A stretch of DNA of 64,000 bases from Plasmopara viticola. Taxonomy: Eukaryota; Oomycota; Peronosporomycetes; Peronosporales; Peronosporaceae. Below the pieces are notes generated by a model that saw only the letters and a program-made list of their open reading frames with translations, was not told the origin of the DNA and searched no databases. The stretch is from NCBI GenBank assembly GCA_001695595.3, contig MBPM02000055.1, forward strand, positions 1 to 64,000, in the 5' to 3' direction. A program made the position numbers and the translations under genes. How positions within the stretch are numbered: the first letter of the stretch is position 1; each line of letters starts with the position of its first letter. Positions 24,147 through 35,000 of this stretch are shown one piece after another.

Positions 24147-24240
24147 TCCGAGTGGCCGGAATCGAACCAGCGACCAATTGATTTCCGAGTATACTGAGCT
24201 CAGTATCGAACACTACAGTCAATCGCTCTACCAACTGAGG
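24147..24240 (-). pseudogene. tRNA-Tyr pseudogene, locus 65 (9-bp 5' deletion)
   Basis: 9-bp deletion of nt 3-11, class I spacer. Confidence 0.9.
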
Positions 24241-24515
24241 TTGTTAACTGCCTTTCACGTTAAAACATACAAAAACGTCGCATACCTCCTTCGCGCTCTA
24301 CTAAGACATCTGAGCTTATCTAGCACAGCGCCATTTGCTACTCCACTGACAGGACCTACTTTAAACACACACGCTCTTTAGCAAGTTTTGGTCAAACTGG
24401 TTGACGCCTTTTTGACTTAATTTAAAAGAGAGGAGCAGCACGGAAGAATAAGACAAGGCTTTAGAGCAAAGGCAAAGCCAACCTAAAGGCGAATAATACA
24501 AGCCGTAACATCAAG

Positions 24516-24602
24516 TCCGAGTGGCCGGAATCGAACCAATTGATTTCCGAGTATACTGAGCTCAGTATCGAACACTACAGTCAATCGCTCTACCAACTGA
24601 GG
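24516..24602 (-). pseudogene. tRNA-Tyr pseudogene, locus 66 (5' and T-arm deletions)
   Basis: Carries both the 9-bp 5' deletion and a 7-bp deletion in the variable loop/T stem. Class I spacer. Confidence 0.9.
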
Positions 24603-24874
24603 TTGTTAACTGCCTTTCACGTTAAAACATACAAAAACGTCGCATACCTTCGCGCTCTACTAAGACATCTGAGCTTATCTAGCACAGCGCCATTTGCTAC
24701 TCCACTGACAGGACCTACTTTAAACACACACACGCTCTTTAGCAAGTTTTGGTCAAACTGGTTGACGCCTTTGACTTAATTTAAAAGAGAGGAGCAGCAC
24801 GGAAGAATAAGACAAGGCTTTAGAGCAAAGGCAAAGCCAACCTAAAGGCGAATAATACAAGCCGTAACATCAAG

Positions 24875-24970
24875 TCCGAGTGGCCGGAATCGAACCAATT
24901 GATTTCCGAGTATACTGAGCTCAGTATCGAACACTACAGTCAATCGCTCTACCAACTGAGCTACACTCGG
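24875..24970 (-). pseudogene. tRNA-Tyr pseudogene, locus 67 (7-bp T-arm deletion)
   Basis: Shares the T-arm deletion with its neighbour locus 66 but keeps an intact 5' end. Class II spacer. Confidence 0.88.
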
Positions 24971-25241
24971 TTGTTAACTGCCTTTCACGTTAAAACATAC
25001 AAAAACTCGCATACCTCCTTCACGCTCAACTAAGACATCTGAGCTTATCTAGCACAGCGCCGTTTGCTACTTTACTACTGGACCTACTTGAACACACACA
25101 CGCTCTTTAGCAAGTTTGGTGAATCTGGTTGACTCCATTTTAACTTAGTCTAAAGAGAGGAGCAGCACGAAAGAATAAGACAAGGCTTTAGTACAAGGCA
25201 AAGCCAACCTAAAGGCGAATAAAACAAGCCGTAACATCAAG

Positions 25242-25334
25242 TCCGAGTGGCCGGAATCGAACCAGCGACCAATTGATTTCCGAGTATACTGAGCTCAGTA
25301 TCGAACACTACAGTCAATCGCTCTACAACTGAGG
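25242..25334 (-). pseudogene. tRNA-Tyr pseudogene, locus 68 (9-bp 5' deletion)
   Basis: 9-bp deletion plus one further lost base in the D loop (ctacaactg). Class I spacer. Confidence 0.9.
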
Positions 25335-25610
25335 TTGTTAACTGCCTTTCACGTTAAAACATACAAAAACGTCGCATACCTCCTTCGCGCTCTACTAAGA
25401 CATCTGAGCTTATCTAGCACAGCGCCATTTGCTACTCCACTGACAGGACCTACTTTAAAAACACACACGCTCTTTAGCAAGTTTTGGTCAAACTGGTTGA
25501 CGCCTTTTTGACTTAATTTAAAAGAGAGGAGCAGCACGGAAGAATAAGACAAGGCTTTAGAGCAAAGGCAAAGCCAACCTAAGGCGAATAATACAAGCCG
25601 TAACCTCAAG

Positions 25611-25704
25611 TCCGAGTGGCCGGAATCGAACCAGCGACCAATTGATTTCCGAGTATACTAAGCTCAGTATCGAACACTACAGTCAATCGCTCTACCAACT
25701 GAGG
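25611..25704 (-). pseudogene. tRNA-Tyr pseudogene, locus 69 (9-bp 5' deletion)
   Basis: 9-bp deletion; intron palindrome broken by one change (actaagctc). Class I spacer. Confidence 0.9.
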
Positions 25705-25979
25705 TTGTTAACTGCCTTTCACGTTAAAACATACAAAAACGTCGCATACCTCCTTCGCGCTCTACTAAGACATCTGAGCTTATCTAGCACAGCGCCATTT
25801 GCTACTCCACTGACAGGACCTACTTTAAACACACACGCTCTTTAGCAAGTTTTGGTCAAACTGGTTGACGCCTTTTTGACTTAATTTAAAAGAGAGGAGC
25901 AGCACGGAAGAATAAGACAAGGCTTTAGAGCAAAGGCAAAGCCAACCTAAAGGCGAATAATACAAGCCGTAACATCAAG

Positions 25980-26082
25980 TCCGAGTGGCCGGAATCGAAC
26001 CAGCGACCAATTGATTTCCGAGTATACTGAGCTCAGTATCGAACACTACAGTCAATCGCTCTACCAACTGAGCTACACTCGG
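25980..26082 (-). tRNA. tRNA-Tyr(GUA) locus 70, host of SINE-1
   Basis: Intact consensus gene whose nucleotide 1 abuts SINE-1, so the native leader is replaced by the SINE. Confidence 0.92.
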
Positions 26083-26339
26083 TCCTGGTGGCGTGGGTTA
26101 GTGGATTATGCTTCTGGTCCTCACGGTGTGTGGTGCGGGTTCGAGCCCCACACCGGACAAACTTCGTAATCAACCAGACTTGGGGAGAGGACGGCCCCAA
26201 GCGAAATATTTCCGACCCCGATCAAGAAAAAGACAATAACAAGACGAAAAAGAATCTTCAGACCAAAAATGAAAATGTAGAAATCCTAGCCAAGCCGAGA
26301 AGGTATAGGTTGTGTTAAGATTAAATACATGACAACTTT
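26083..26339 (+). mobile_element. SINE-1, tRNA-derived, inserted at a tRNA-Tyr 5' end
   Basis: A 257-bp element with a tRNA-like head carrying a B-box-like ggttcgagccc, an unrelated body and the 3' end gacaacttt. The 18-bp duplication CAACTGAGCTACACTCGG lies at 26065-26082 (left, part of the intact tRNA) and 26340-26357 (right). This copy is the most divergent at the 5' end: it starts tcctggtgg, whereas the other six start tggccc. No long ORF. It is a non-autonomous element that must borrow a LINE machinery. Confidence 0.88.
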
Positions 26340-26631
26340 CAACTGAGCTACACTCGGTTGTTAACTGACTTTCACGTTAAAACATACAAAAACGTCGCAT
26401 ACTTCCTTCGCGCTCTACCAAGACATCTGAGCTTATCTAGCACAGCGCCTTTTGCTACTCCACTGACAGGACCTACTTTAAACACACACACGCTCTTTTT
26501 TTTTGGTCAAACTGGTTGACGCCTTTTTGACTTAATTGAAAAAGAGAGGAGCAGCACGGAAGAATAAGACAAGGCTTTAGAGCAAAGGCAAAGCCAACCT
26601 AAAGGCGAATAATACAAGCCGTAACATCAAG

Positions 26632-26725
26632 TCCGAGTGGCCGGAATCGAACCAGCGACCAATTGATTTCCGAGTATACTGAGCTCAGCATCGAACACTA
26701 CAGTCAATCGCTCTACCAACTGAGG
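26632..26725 (-). pseudogene. tRNA-Tyr pseudogene, locus 71 (9-bp 5' deletion)
   Basis: 9-bp deletion, plus one change in the intron palindrome (agcatcg). Class I spacer. Confidence 0.9.
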
Positions 26726-27001
26726 TTGTTAACTGCCTTTCACGTTAAAACATACAAAATGTCGCATACCTCCTTCGCGCTCTACTAAGACATCTGAGCT
26801 TATCTAGCACAGCGCCATTTGCTACTCCACTGACAGGACCTACTTTAAACACACACACGCTCTTTAGCAAGTTTTGGTCAAACTGGTTGACGCCTTTTTG
26901 ACTTAATTTAAAAGAGAGGAGCAGCACGGAAGAATAAGACAAGGCTTTAGAGCAAAGGCAAAGCCAACCTAAAGGCGAATAATACAAGCCGTAACATCAA
27001 G

Positions 27002-27104
27002 TCCGAGTGGCCGGAATCGAACCAGCGACCAATTGATTTCCGAGTATACTGAGCTCAGTATCGAACACTACAGTCAATCGCTCTACCAACTGAGCTACAC
27101 TCGG
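27002..27104 (-). tRNA. tRNA-Tyr(GUA) locus 72
   Basis: Consensus gene, class II spacer. Confidence 0.92.
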
Positions 27105-27380
27105 TTGTTAACTGCCTTTCACGTTAAAACATACAAAAACGTCGCATACCTCCTTCGCGCTCTACTAAGACATCTGAGCTTATCTAGCACAGCGCCGTTT
27201 GCTACTTTACTAACTGGACCTACTTGAAACACACACACGCTCTTTAGCAAGTTTTGGTGAATCTGGTTGACTCCATTTTAACTTAGTCTAAAAGAGAGGA
27301 GCAGCACGAAAGAATAAGACAAGGCTTTAGTACAAGGGCAAAGCCAACCTAAGGCGAATAAAACAAGCCGTAACATCAAG

Positions 27381-27483
27381 TCCGAGTGGCCGGAATCGAA
27401 CCAGCCACCAATTGATTTCCGAGTATACTGAGCTCAGTATCGAACACTACAGTCAATCGCTCTACCAACTGAGCTACACTCGG
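27381..27483 (-). tRNA. tRNA-Tyr(GUA) locus 73, variable-loop variant
   Basis: Nucleotide 48 is G instead of C, which would weaken the tertiary contact with position 15. Class II spacer. Confidence 0.75.
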
Positions 27484-27757
27484 TTGTTAACTGACTTTCA
27501 CGTTAAAACATACAAAAACGTCGCATACCTCCTTCACGCTCAACTAAGACATCTGAGCTTATCTAGCACAGCGCCATTTGCTACTTTACTAACTGGACCT
27601 ACTTGAAACACACACACGCTCTTTAGCAAGTTTTGGTGAATCTGGTTGACTCCATTTTAACTAGTCTAAAGAGAGGAGCAGCACGAAAGAATGAGCCAAG
27701 GCTTTAGTACAAGGCAAAGCCAACCTAAAGGCGAATAAAACAAGCCGTAACATCAAG

Positions 27758-27860
27758 TCCGAGTGGCCGGAATCGAACCAGCGACCAATTGATTTCCGAG
27801 TATACTGAGCTCAGTATCGAACACTACAGTCAATCGCTCCACCAACTGAGCTACACTCGG
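27758..27860 (-). tRNA. tRNA-Tyr(GUA) locus 74, D-loop variant
   Basis: The normally invariant A21 is G (ctccacc on the plus strand), so function is doubtful. Class I spacer. Confidence 0.65.
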
Positions 27861-28137
27861 TTGTTAACTGCCTTTCACGTTAAAACATACAAAAACGTCG
27901 CATACCTCCTTCGCGCTCTACTAAGACATCTGAGCTTATCTAGCACAGCGCCATTTGCTACTCCACTGACAGGACCTACTTTAAACACACACACGCTCTT
28001 TAGCAAGTTTTGGTCAAACTGGTTGACGCCTTTTTGACTTAATTTAAAAAAGAGGAGCAGCACGGAAGAATAAGACAAGGCTTTAGAGCAAAGGCAAAGC
28101 CAACCTAAAGGCGAATAAAACAAGCCGTAACATCAAG

Positions 28138-28240
28138 TCCGAGTGGCCGGAATCGAACCAGCGACCAATTGATTTCCGAGTATACTGAGCTCAGTATCGA
28201 ACACTACAGTCAATCGCTCTACCAACTGAGCTACACTCGG
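28138..28240 (-). tRNA. tRNA-Tyr(GUA) locus 75
   Basis: Consensus gene, class II spacer. Confidence 0.92.
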
Positions 28241-28517
28241 TTGTTAACTGCCTTTCACGTTAAAACATACAAAAACGTCGCATACCTCCTTCACGCTCAA
28301 CTAAGACATCTGAGCTTATCTAGCACAGCGCCGTTTGCTACTTTACTAACTGGACCTACTTGAAACACACACACGCTCTTTAGCAAGTTTTGGTGAATCT
28401 GGTTGACTCCATTTTAACTTAGTCTAAAAGAGAGGAGCAGCACGAAAGAATAAGACAAGGCTTTAGTACAAGGGCAAAGCCAACCTAAAGGCGAATAAAA
28501 CAAGCCGTAACATCAAG

Positions 28518-28611
28518 TCCGAGTTGCCGGAATCGAACCAGCCACCAATTGATTTCCGAGTATACTGAGCTCAGTATCGAACACTACAGTCAATCGCTCT
28601 ACCAACTGAGG
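28518..28611 (-). pseudogene. tRNA-Tyr pseudogene, locus 76 (9-bp 5' deletion)
   Basis: 9-bp deletion plus changes in the acceptor 3' side (gagttgcc) and at position 48. Class I spacer. Confidence 0.9.
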
Positions 28612-28888
28612 TTGTTAACTGCCTTTCACGTTAAAACATACAAAAACGTCGCATACCTCCTTCGCGCTCTACTAAGACATCTGAGCTTATCAACCACAGC
28701 GCCATTTGCTACTCCACTGACAGGACCTACTTTAAACACACACACGCTCTTTAGCAAGTTTTGGTCAAACTGGTTGACGCCTTTTTGACTTAATTTAAAA
28801 GAGAGGAGCAGCACGGAAGAATAAGACAAGGCTTTAGAGCAAAGGCAAAGCCAACCTAAAGGCGAATAATACAAGCCGTAACATCAAG

Positions 28889-28991
28889 TCCGAGTGGCCG
28901 GAATCGAACCAGCGACCAATTGATTTCCGAGTATACTGAGCTCAGTATCGAACACTACAGTCAATCGCTCTACCAACTGAGCTACACTCGG
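28889..28991 (-). tRNA. tRNA-Tyr(GUA) locus 77
   Basis: Consensus gene, class II spacer. Confidence 0.92.
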
Positions 28992-29267
28992 TTGTTAACT
29001 GACTTTTACGTTAAAACATACAAAAACGTCGCATACCTCCTTCACGCTCAACTAAGACATCTGAGCTTATCTAGCACAGCGCCGTTTGCTACTTTACTAA
29101 CTGGACCTACTTGAAACACACACACGCTCTTTAGCAAGTTTTGGTGAATCCGGTTGACTCCATTTTAACTTAGTCTAAAAGAGAGGAGCAGCACGAAAGA
29201 ATAAGACAAGGCTTTAGTACAAGGGCAAAGCCAACCTAAGGCGAATAAAACAAGCCGTAACATCAAG

Positions 29268-29370
29268 TCCGAGTGGCCGGAATCGAACCAGCGACCAATT
29301 GATTTCCGAGTATACTGAGCTCAGTATCGAACACTACAGTCAATCGCTCTACCAACTGAGCTACACTCGG
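29268..29370 (-). tRNA. tRNA-Tyr(GUA) locus 78, host of LINE-A
   Basis: Intact consensus gene. Its nucleotide 1 (29370) directly abuts the first base of LINE-A (29371), so the gene and the LINE are divergently arranged with zero spacing. Confidence 0.93.
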
Positions 29371-29475
29371 ACTTCTCAATTTGCCGGCTACCCCTCAAGT
29401 CGACTTTTCGGAAGAACTCATCCCATTTCTTTCCTGCTTCAAGCTTCTTAAGCCTTCTGCTGTTCTTTTTCTGTG

Positions 29476-32085
29476 ATGAACAATCCAGCTGTCGCACCGT
29501 CTTCTCGACCTGCCACCTCCACTGCCTGTGCAGTCCCGGCTTTGGCAGCTGTAACTGCTCCTGACCACCCGTCGGGCCGCTCGGCCCCTTTTTCTCATGC
29601 GGATCCTGCCGACTCTTCTGTAGGTGGGTTCTGTACTGCTCCCCTCGACGGCGCAGAAAGATCCGCACCTCTTGTCGCGGTGACTTCCTCGCCGTCACCG
29701 CTCGCGCTGCCTATGTCAACATCGCCTGCTCATTCTGCTTCGTCTCTCACCATCGTCAAGACGGATAATGACGAGGCGATGCCGACTGCACTCCCGGAAG
29801 ATGGCGCCTCTGCCGCTATTACTGACGATGATGCGGTCAAAAGTGTTGTTGATAAGGATGTGAATGATCCACGTCCATCGATGGCAATGCTGCTTCGCCA
29901 GCAAGAAGCTATCCGTCGTGACAACGTCAAAGCTGATACTGCGCGTCGCCGGGTGGAAACTCCCAAGCCTCTCGCTGTCGATATTGAAGCAATAGAGCGC
30001 CAGTATGCTACCGGTGGTGACTGGTCCGACATAGCTTCTTGTATCCACCAGTCGCGCCCGTACGAGCTTCCCCGAGCCAGGTACGACATGGTGATTGAGA
30101 CGGGTACGACGTTTACTAAGACATCGCTGACCAAAATTATGGCCGCGCTCGTGGGGACGAATCATCGCAATCGTACGCTTGACCGTCTTTACGAGCAGAA
30201 AAGAGTCGGCCAGGTATCAAAGATGCCAGGTGGAAACTTGCGTCTCAAGCTCAAGGACCGCGAGGCGTGTATGGAACTTGAGCGCACGACCGTTAGCATC
30301 CTTGGCAACGTGTACCCGTTTAAGCCGTTTGATGTCCTCGCGAGCAAGTTCTTCCTGGATATTTCTAACGTTGACTCGGATACGAACACGGATCTTGTTT
30401 TACGTCGTCTTTACCTACTCAGATGCGAGCCAGTGTACGACACGTATCGCGATGTGAACCTGGCGACGGGTCTCACTTCGGCAACGTGGCGAGTGTACTT
30501 CCGGTCGAGCGACTGTCCACCTCCACTGGTGGTGAACGGCTCCGTGTGCGACCAGCTCGTGTTTAACAACAAATTATATCCGGTGCATGGCAAAGACGCG
30601 CCATTTGCGTCTGAGCGGCTTCCATTCGGCTTCCGCTCCCACCATAGCATTGACTTAGGGTCGCTCAACTCGTCGAATGCTGAATTTACTCGAAACGTCC
30701 ACAGACAGACCGCACAGCCTGCTCCTAAGTCAAAGCCATCACGGACTCAGTCGAAAAAATCACATGCTCCACAGGCCGAACCAGTTCTTTCCTTGATTGA
30801 CAACGCGCTTGAGAATGAAGAGACGAAAGAGGATGGCCAGCTCCAGCCCGGAGCTCAGCATGGCCAGCAAATTATGGCCACCCAACTCGCAAAGAGGGTC
30901 ATCGACATCGATGACGTGCTCTCGATTTCAACATCCACTGGATCTGGAAGTCGTCTTTCGCCTCCAGCGAGTCCAAAGGCTTCGCCTAAGCCAATGCTCA
31001 TGCTGACGAATGGTTCAGACGAATTCATTACTGTCACGAACAAAAAGAAACGCTCGCGTGGAGGTATCGACTTCACTAACATGTTGACAAAACAGATGCC
31101 AAAACCACTGGATGGAGTCGCAACGACGAACTACTTTCAGGCACTCCAGACGCTAGAAGTCAAGTTTGAGTTGATTGATGCGACCAGGGACAAGAAGTAC
31201 GGCATCCGTCATCACGTTCGTCCGGTTGACGTAAAGCGTCCCGAAGCTCTCAAATCGTCCAAAGAGTCCGCGTTCTTTGTCGAGAAGCATCATACAAAAA
31301 TTCGGAAGGCGTCTATTCCTTCGCCTGTTGTTGAGGTGACTGACTCTATGATCAGCGATGAAAATACGGCGCTATTGAACACACTTGACGACCGTCTCGA
31401 GGATGCGGACAGAAAAGTTGAGAGCATATCCACAATTCTTAGAAACGCGACTAATCCGGACCACATCATGAAGAAAGCGACTGAGTCTCCGCTCGCGTTT
31501 AACAGTGCGCTATCCCTCAAGATGGCAGCTAGCGGTAACGAGATTGAGGAGCTTGCGCAATTGCACATGATTAATCGAGTGCTGAGCGCGAACAAGCCGA
31601 ACGAAGACACGACATTCGTAGCGAAATGGAAGAGGCTTATGAAGACATCGGTTCCGTCCAAGCGTCAGGATATCTTCGCTGCGTGTGGCAAGTGGTGGAA
31701 GGCGACGCCGAAGATCTTTGAGCTGACGCGTTTTACTAAGGCGCTGTCTGCATTTGAGCTAACGCTCATGTCGATCGCACCAACGCTGTTTGCAAATGAC
31801 CACTGGATTCAATACGTCACGGGTCATCCGGTTGAGTGGATTCCCGCCCACCACGCTCGCCTGCTACACCCAAACACGCTGCTGAGTCTTCTGCGGTCGA
31901 AGCTTGGCGAGCTATGCATGGTGCATTGGCGTGAGATCCAATGGCAAGGTCACTTGCTCGACGAGCTCGAAGAATTGAGAAAACTAGAAGGTCATTACCC
32001 AACAGACAAATCGGTTCTCCAGCTTCTTGTCGCAGACGACGGATCGGTGACACCAGTAGCGGGCGGCATAGCCACTCGCTGCTAA
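29476..32085 (+). CDS. LINE-A ORF1 protein
   Basis: An 869-residue protein starting at the ATG at 29476 (the GTG just before it is less likely). By analogy with other LINEs it should be the nucleic-acid-binding partner in the retrotransposon RNP; no family domain is recognised by eye. The N-terminal 90 residues are Pro/Ser/Thr/Ala rich and low complexity. A conserved block follows (about residues 135-395), with a possible RRM-like strand pattern around residues 250-285. A Ser/Pro-rich linker with basic patches comes next. The final 280 residues are helical and Trp-rich (KWKRLM, KWWKAT, HWIQYVTGHPVEWIPAHH). The conserved blocks recur in LINE-B and, decayed, in LINE-C, so the protein is under family-wide constraint. 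Its TAA overlaps the ORF2 reading frame. Confidence 0.88.
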   Translation: MNNPAVAPSSRPATSTACAVPALAAVTAPDHPSGRSAPFSHADPADSSVGGFCTAPLDGAERSAPLVAVTSSPSPLALPMSTSPAHSASSLTIVKTDNDEAMPTALPEDGASAAITDDDAVKSVVDKDVNDPRPSMAMLLRQQEAIRRDNVKADTARRRVETPKPLAVDIEAIERQYATGGDWSDIASCIHQSRPYELPRARYDMVIETGTTFTKTSLTKIMAALVGTNHRNRTLDRLYEQKRVGQVSKMPGGNLRLKLKDREACMELERTTVSILGNVYPFKPFDVLASKFFLDISNVDSDTNTDLVLRRLYLLRCEPVYDTYRDVNLATGLTSATWRVYFRSSDCPPPLVVNGSVCDQLVFNNKLYPVHGKDAPFASERLPFGFRSHHSIDLGSLNSSNAEFTRNVHRQTAQPAPKSKPSRTQSKKSHAPQAEPVLSLIDNALENEETKEDGQLQPGAQHGQQIMATQLAKRVIDIDDVLSISTSTGSGSRLSPPASPKASPKPMLMLTNGSDEFITVTNKKKRSRGGIDFTNMLTKQMPKPLDGVATTNYFQALQTLEVKFELIDATRDKKYGIRHHVRPVDVKRPEALKSSKESAFFVEKHHTKIRKASIPSPVVEVTDSMISDENTALLNTLDDRLEDADRKVESISTILRNATNPDHIMKKATESPLAFNSALSLKMAASGNEIEELAQLHMINRVLSANKPNEDTTFVAKWKRLMKTSVPSKRQDIFAACGKWWKATPKIFELTRFTKALSAFELTLMSIAPTLFANDHWIQYVTGHPVEWIPAHHARLLHPNTLLSLLRSKLGELCMVHWREIQWQGHLLDELEELRKLEGHYPTDKSVLQLLVADDGSVTPVAGGIATRC

Positions 32086-32086
32086 G

Positions 32087-35000
32087 GTGATCTCGACGTC
32101 GCACCTGACTTGGAACAACACCAGTGTGCTAACTGTGAACACGAATGGCGTCAAGAATAACGGGCACCTTCTGATCGACAATCTGCTATCAAAGTACGGG
32201 ATGTCGTGCATTCAAGAGACTAAATTTGCGGACCGCTCGCATCTTGCAAGTTTCAAGTTTCACCTCGAGTCTACCTTCAAACACAAGTTGTTCCTGAGCG
32301 ATGTGAACACACTCCTGGACCGGCCGACACGCGGTCGAAGCAACGGAGTACTAACATTGCTGCGGTCCGACTTTCCAGGCTTTGAATCGGCAGTGGAGCT
32401 CACCCATCTGACCGTCCCTGGCCGGTACCTCGTCGTGCGTGTAATGGTCAAGCTTGCTCCCGTCTATATCCACAACGTCTACGCGCCTGTGCATAAACAA
32501 GAGAAACAAGCGTTCTTTTCAGATTTAGCAACGGAAGGATTCGAAGACGACGCAACACATCTGGTACTTGGCGACCTTAATACTCCGCTGGACCCGACCT
32601 TGGACTGTTCAATGTTGGACTTGCGTTATGACTCAAGTCGTTCGTGCTGCTTGGATTGGTTGGCTCGACTGGGCGTCGTAGACGCCTGGCGAATTCACCA
32701 CGATACAGCACGCGTGTTCACGGGACCGATGCCTCGCAAGAACCGCCTTGACTACATCCTTGTCTCGGACATATTTTGTAGCAGCTTCTACGGTGATGCC
32801 AAGTACTTCTTACCATCACATGCCGGAGACCATCTGGCACATAGCGTGACTTTCAAGTCGGGATCCCAACTGCATGGTAGAGGTTACTGGAAGTTTCCGC
32901 ACTATCTGCTCGAATACCCGCTAGTGGTATCGGCAATTCAGCGCGAAGCTGATGACATCCTATCGAAGCTTCACACTTCGCAGAATCCAGGGCGGATATG
33001 GGAGCAGTGGAAGTCGGACATCAAAATGCAGCTGCAGAAGTTGCAGAAGAAGCTCCGGGCTCAAGATTCCCAAGCAGTTGAAAATGCCCGCGTCGTGCTG
33101 GATCGCACGGCCGCGTGTCACCGAGCTGCTGCCCACGATGCTAATTGTAAGATGTACGAGGAAGCTATGAAAAACTACAAGGAGATAGTGACCCGGTCGA
33201 GCCAGTATCATCAAGACACTGCGTTCGATTTCCAAGCTGCAAACTCCGAGAAGTCGACAAAGCACTTTTTTCGACCTTTGGACACAAGCTTGCGGCGAAT
33301 CTCGATTGAGGAAGTCTTACTCCCGAATGGAAGTATCTCAACCAACCCAAACGAGATCAGCCTTCACTTCCTCGAGCATTGGGGGTCGGAGATGGGTGAC
33401 CCAGACAGTCAAACGGGGACAGCATCCCCACCAGACAACACGATGCAACGTAAGCTTCTCGACTCTGTCGTTCGCACGCTATCGGAGCCCGATAGGCAGG
33501 CTCTTGACAAGGACGTGAGCTCCATCGACTTGACAGAAGCTATCAAGCGCATGAAAACGACGTCATCTCCAGGTATCGATGGCTTGACAGCGGGATTTTA
33601 CCAAGTCGCACCGGATGTGTTTGGCCAGTGCCTAGCGCTGGTCTTCAATGATCGCCTCAAGCGCGGGAAACTGCTTGCATCACAGCGCAAGTCGGCGGTG
33701 GTGCTGTTGCACAAGAAGGGTTCGCGTGCAGATCCAGGCAACTACCGACCGATCGCGCTCATCCCAGTCGATGTAAAGATACTTTCTAAGGCGCTGGCGT
33801 ATCGGCTGCAGTCAGCTATCCCAAAATTGGTCCATACGGACCAAAAAGGTTTTGTCCGCGGCCGCTCGATTCACCACCACGTACGTTTCCTCGCTGATCT
33901 CCAAGACCTGGTGACTAGTAGAGCCGAAGAGGCGTACGCGCTATTCTTGGATTTTCAGAAGGCATTTGATCGAGTCAACTGGGATTACATGTTCCGGTTG
34001 CTTGAGCGTATGGGGATCGGCATAGGCTTCACACGCTGGGTAAAGTTGCTCTACACGGATCCGCTTGCTCACCTGCTGATCAACGGCGTCATTCAGCCAG
34101 CGCTGCATCCTTCACGCGGAGTGAAACAAGGAGACCCTCTGTCCGCACTGCTGTTCATCTTAACGATTGAGCCACTTGGAAACATGCTGCGCTCACACGA
34201 AGAGTACGGTGTGTGTCTGAACGACAACGATACTGCAACGAGTTTATTCTTCGCAGATGACTCGACGCTGATCGGAAGCTCCATCACAAATCTGCAGGCA
34301 CAACTTGAGACTGTGGAGAAATATTGCCAAGGCTCGGGGGCGAGGCTGAACTTGTCAAAGTCGGTGCTGCTGGCTCTGAACCGGAATCAAGACTGCCCGC
34401 ACATGCCCGGTGTACGCGTCCTCGGACGCTCGGAGTCGGTCAAGTATCTTGGCATTCCTTTCAGCCAGTCACCCGTCGACGATCGCATCCTCGTGTCGCT
34501 TGACCAGCGCTTTTATGAAGGCTTCAAACTGTGGTACCGTCGCGCTCGAACGCTTCGCGGGCGTCTCTTGGTTGCTCAAACCATGGTTCTGTCGCGCTTA
34601 TGGCACTGCACACAGCACGTGTCAATTCCGTTGGCGGTCGTCAAAAGATGGCAGTCGACGCTAAACCGATTTGTGCTGAGTCGCAAGCACGACCGCGGCG
34701 CGACACACATACAGCTGATTCCAAATGAATTTCTTTATCTTCGACGAGCGGACGGTGGTATTGGTATTCCAAGTCTTGAAGCACAGCTTAAGCGGCAACG
34801 CTTTGTGCTTCTGATGCACTTCGTAGCACAGGCTCGAGCGTCTACCGGACGTTGGTGGACGACTGCTAGTACAGAGTTATTGAGGTCAATCCTTCCTCGG
34901 TACAGCAAATGCCATGCGCTCGATCTGCTTACAATATCCCCACAGCGCCACGGCGAGATGATCAAGTGGAGTCGTACGTCGACGTGGTGGAAGACAACTT

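Larger units (their letters stand above)
22265..29370 (-). repeat. Subarray B (left part): diverged tRNA-Tyr repeat units
   Basis: Nineteen loci spaced about 360-380 bp, plus the insertion SINE-1. Two spacer classes occur. Class I has ctccactgacagg, then ggtcaaactgg and gcctttttgac. Class II has ctttactaactgg, then ggtgaatctgg and ccattttaac. Class codes in the gene entries refer to the spacer on the 5' side (higher coordinates) of the gene. Eight loci here carry the 9-bp 5' deletion. The units differ far more than in subarray A, so this part is older or less often homogenised. Confidence 0.93.
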
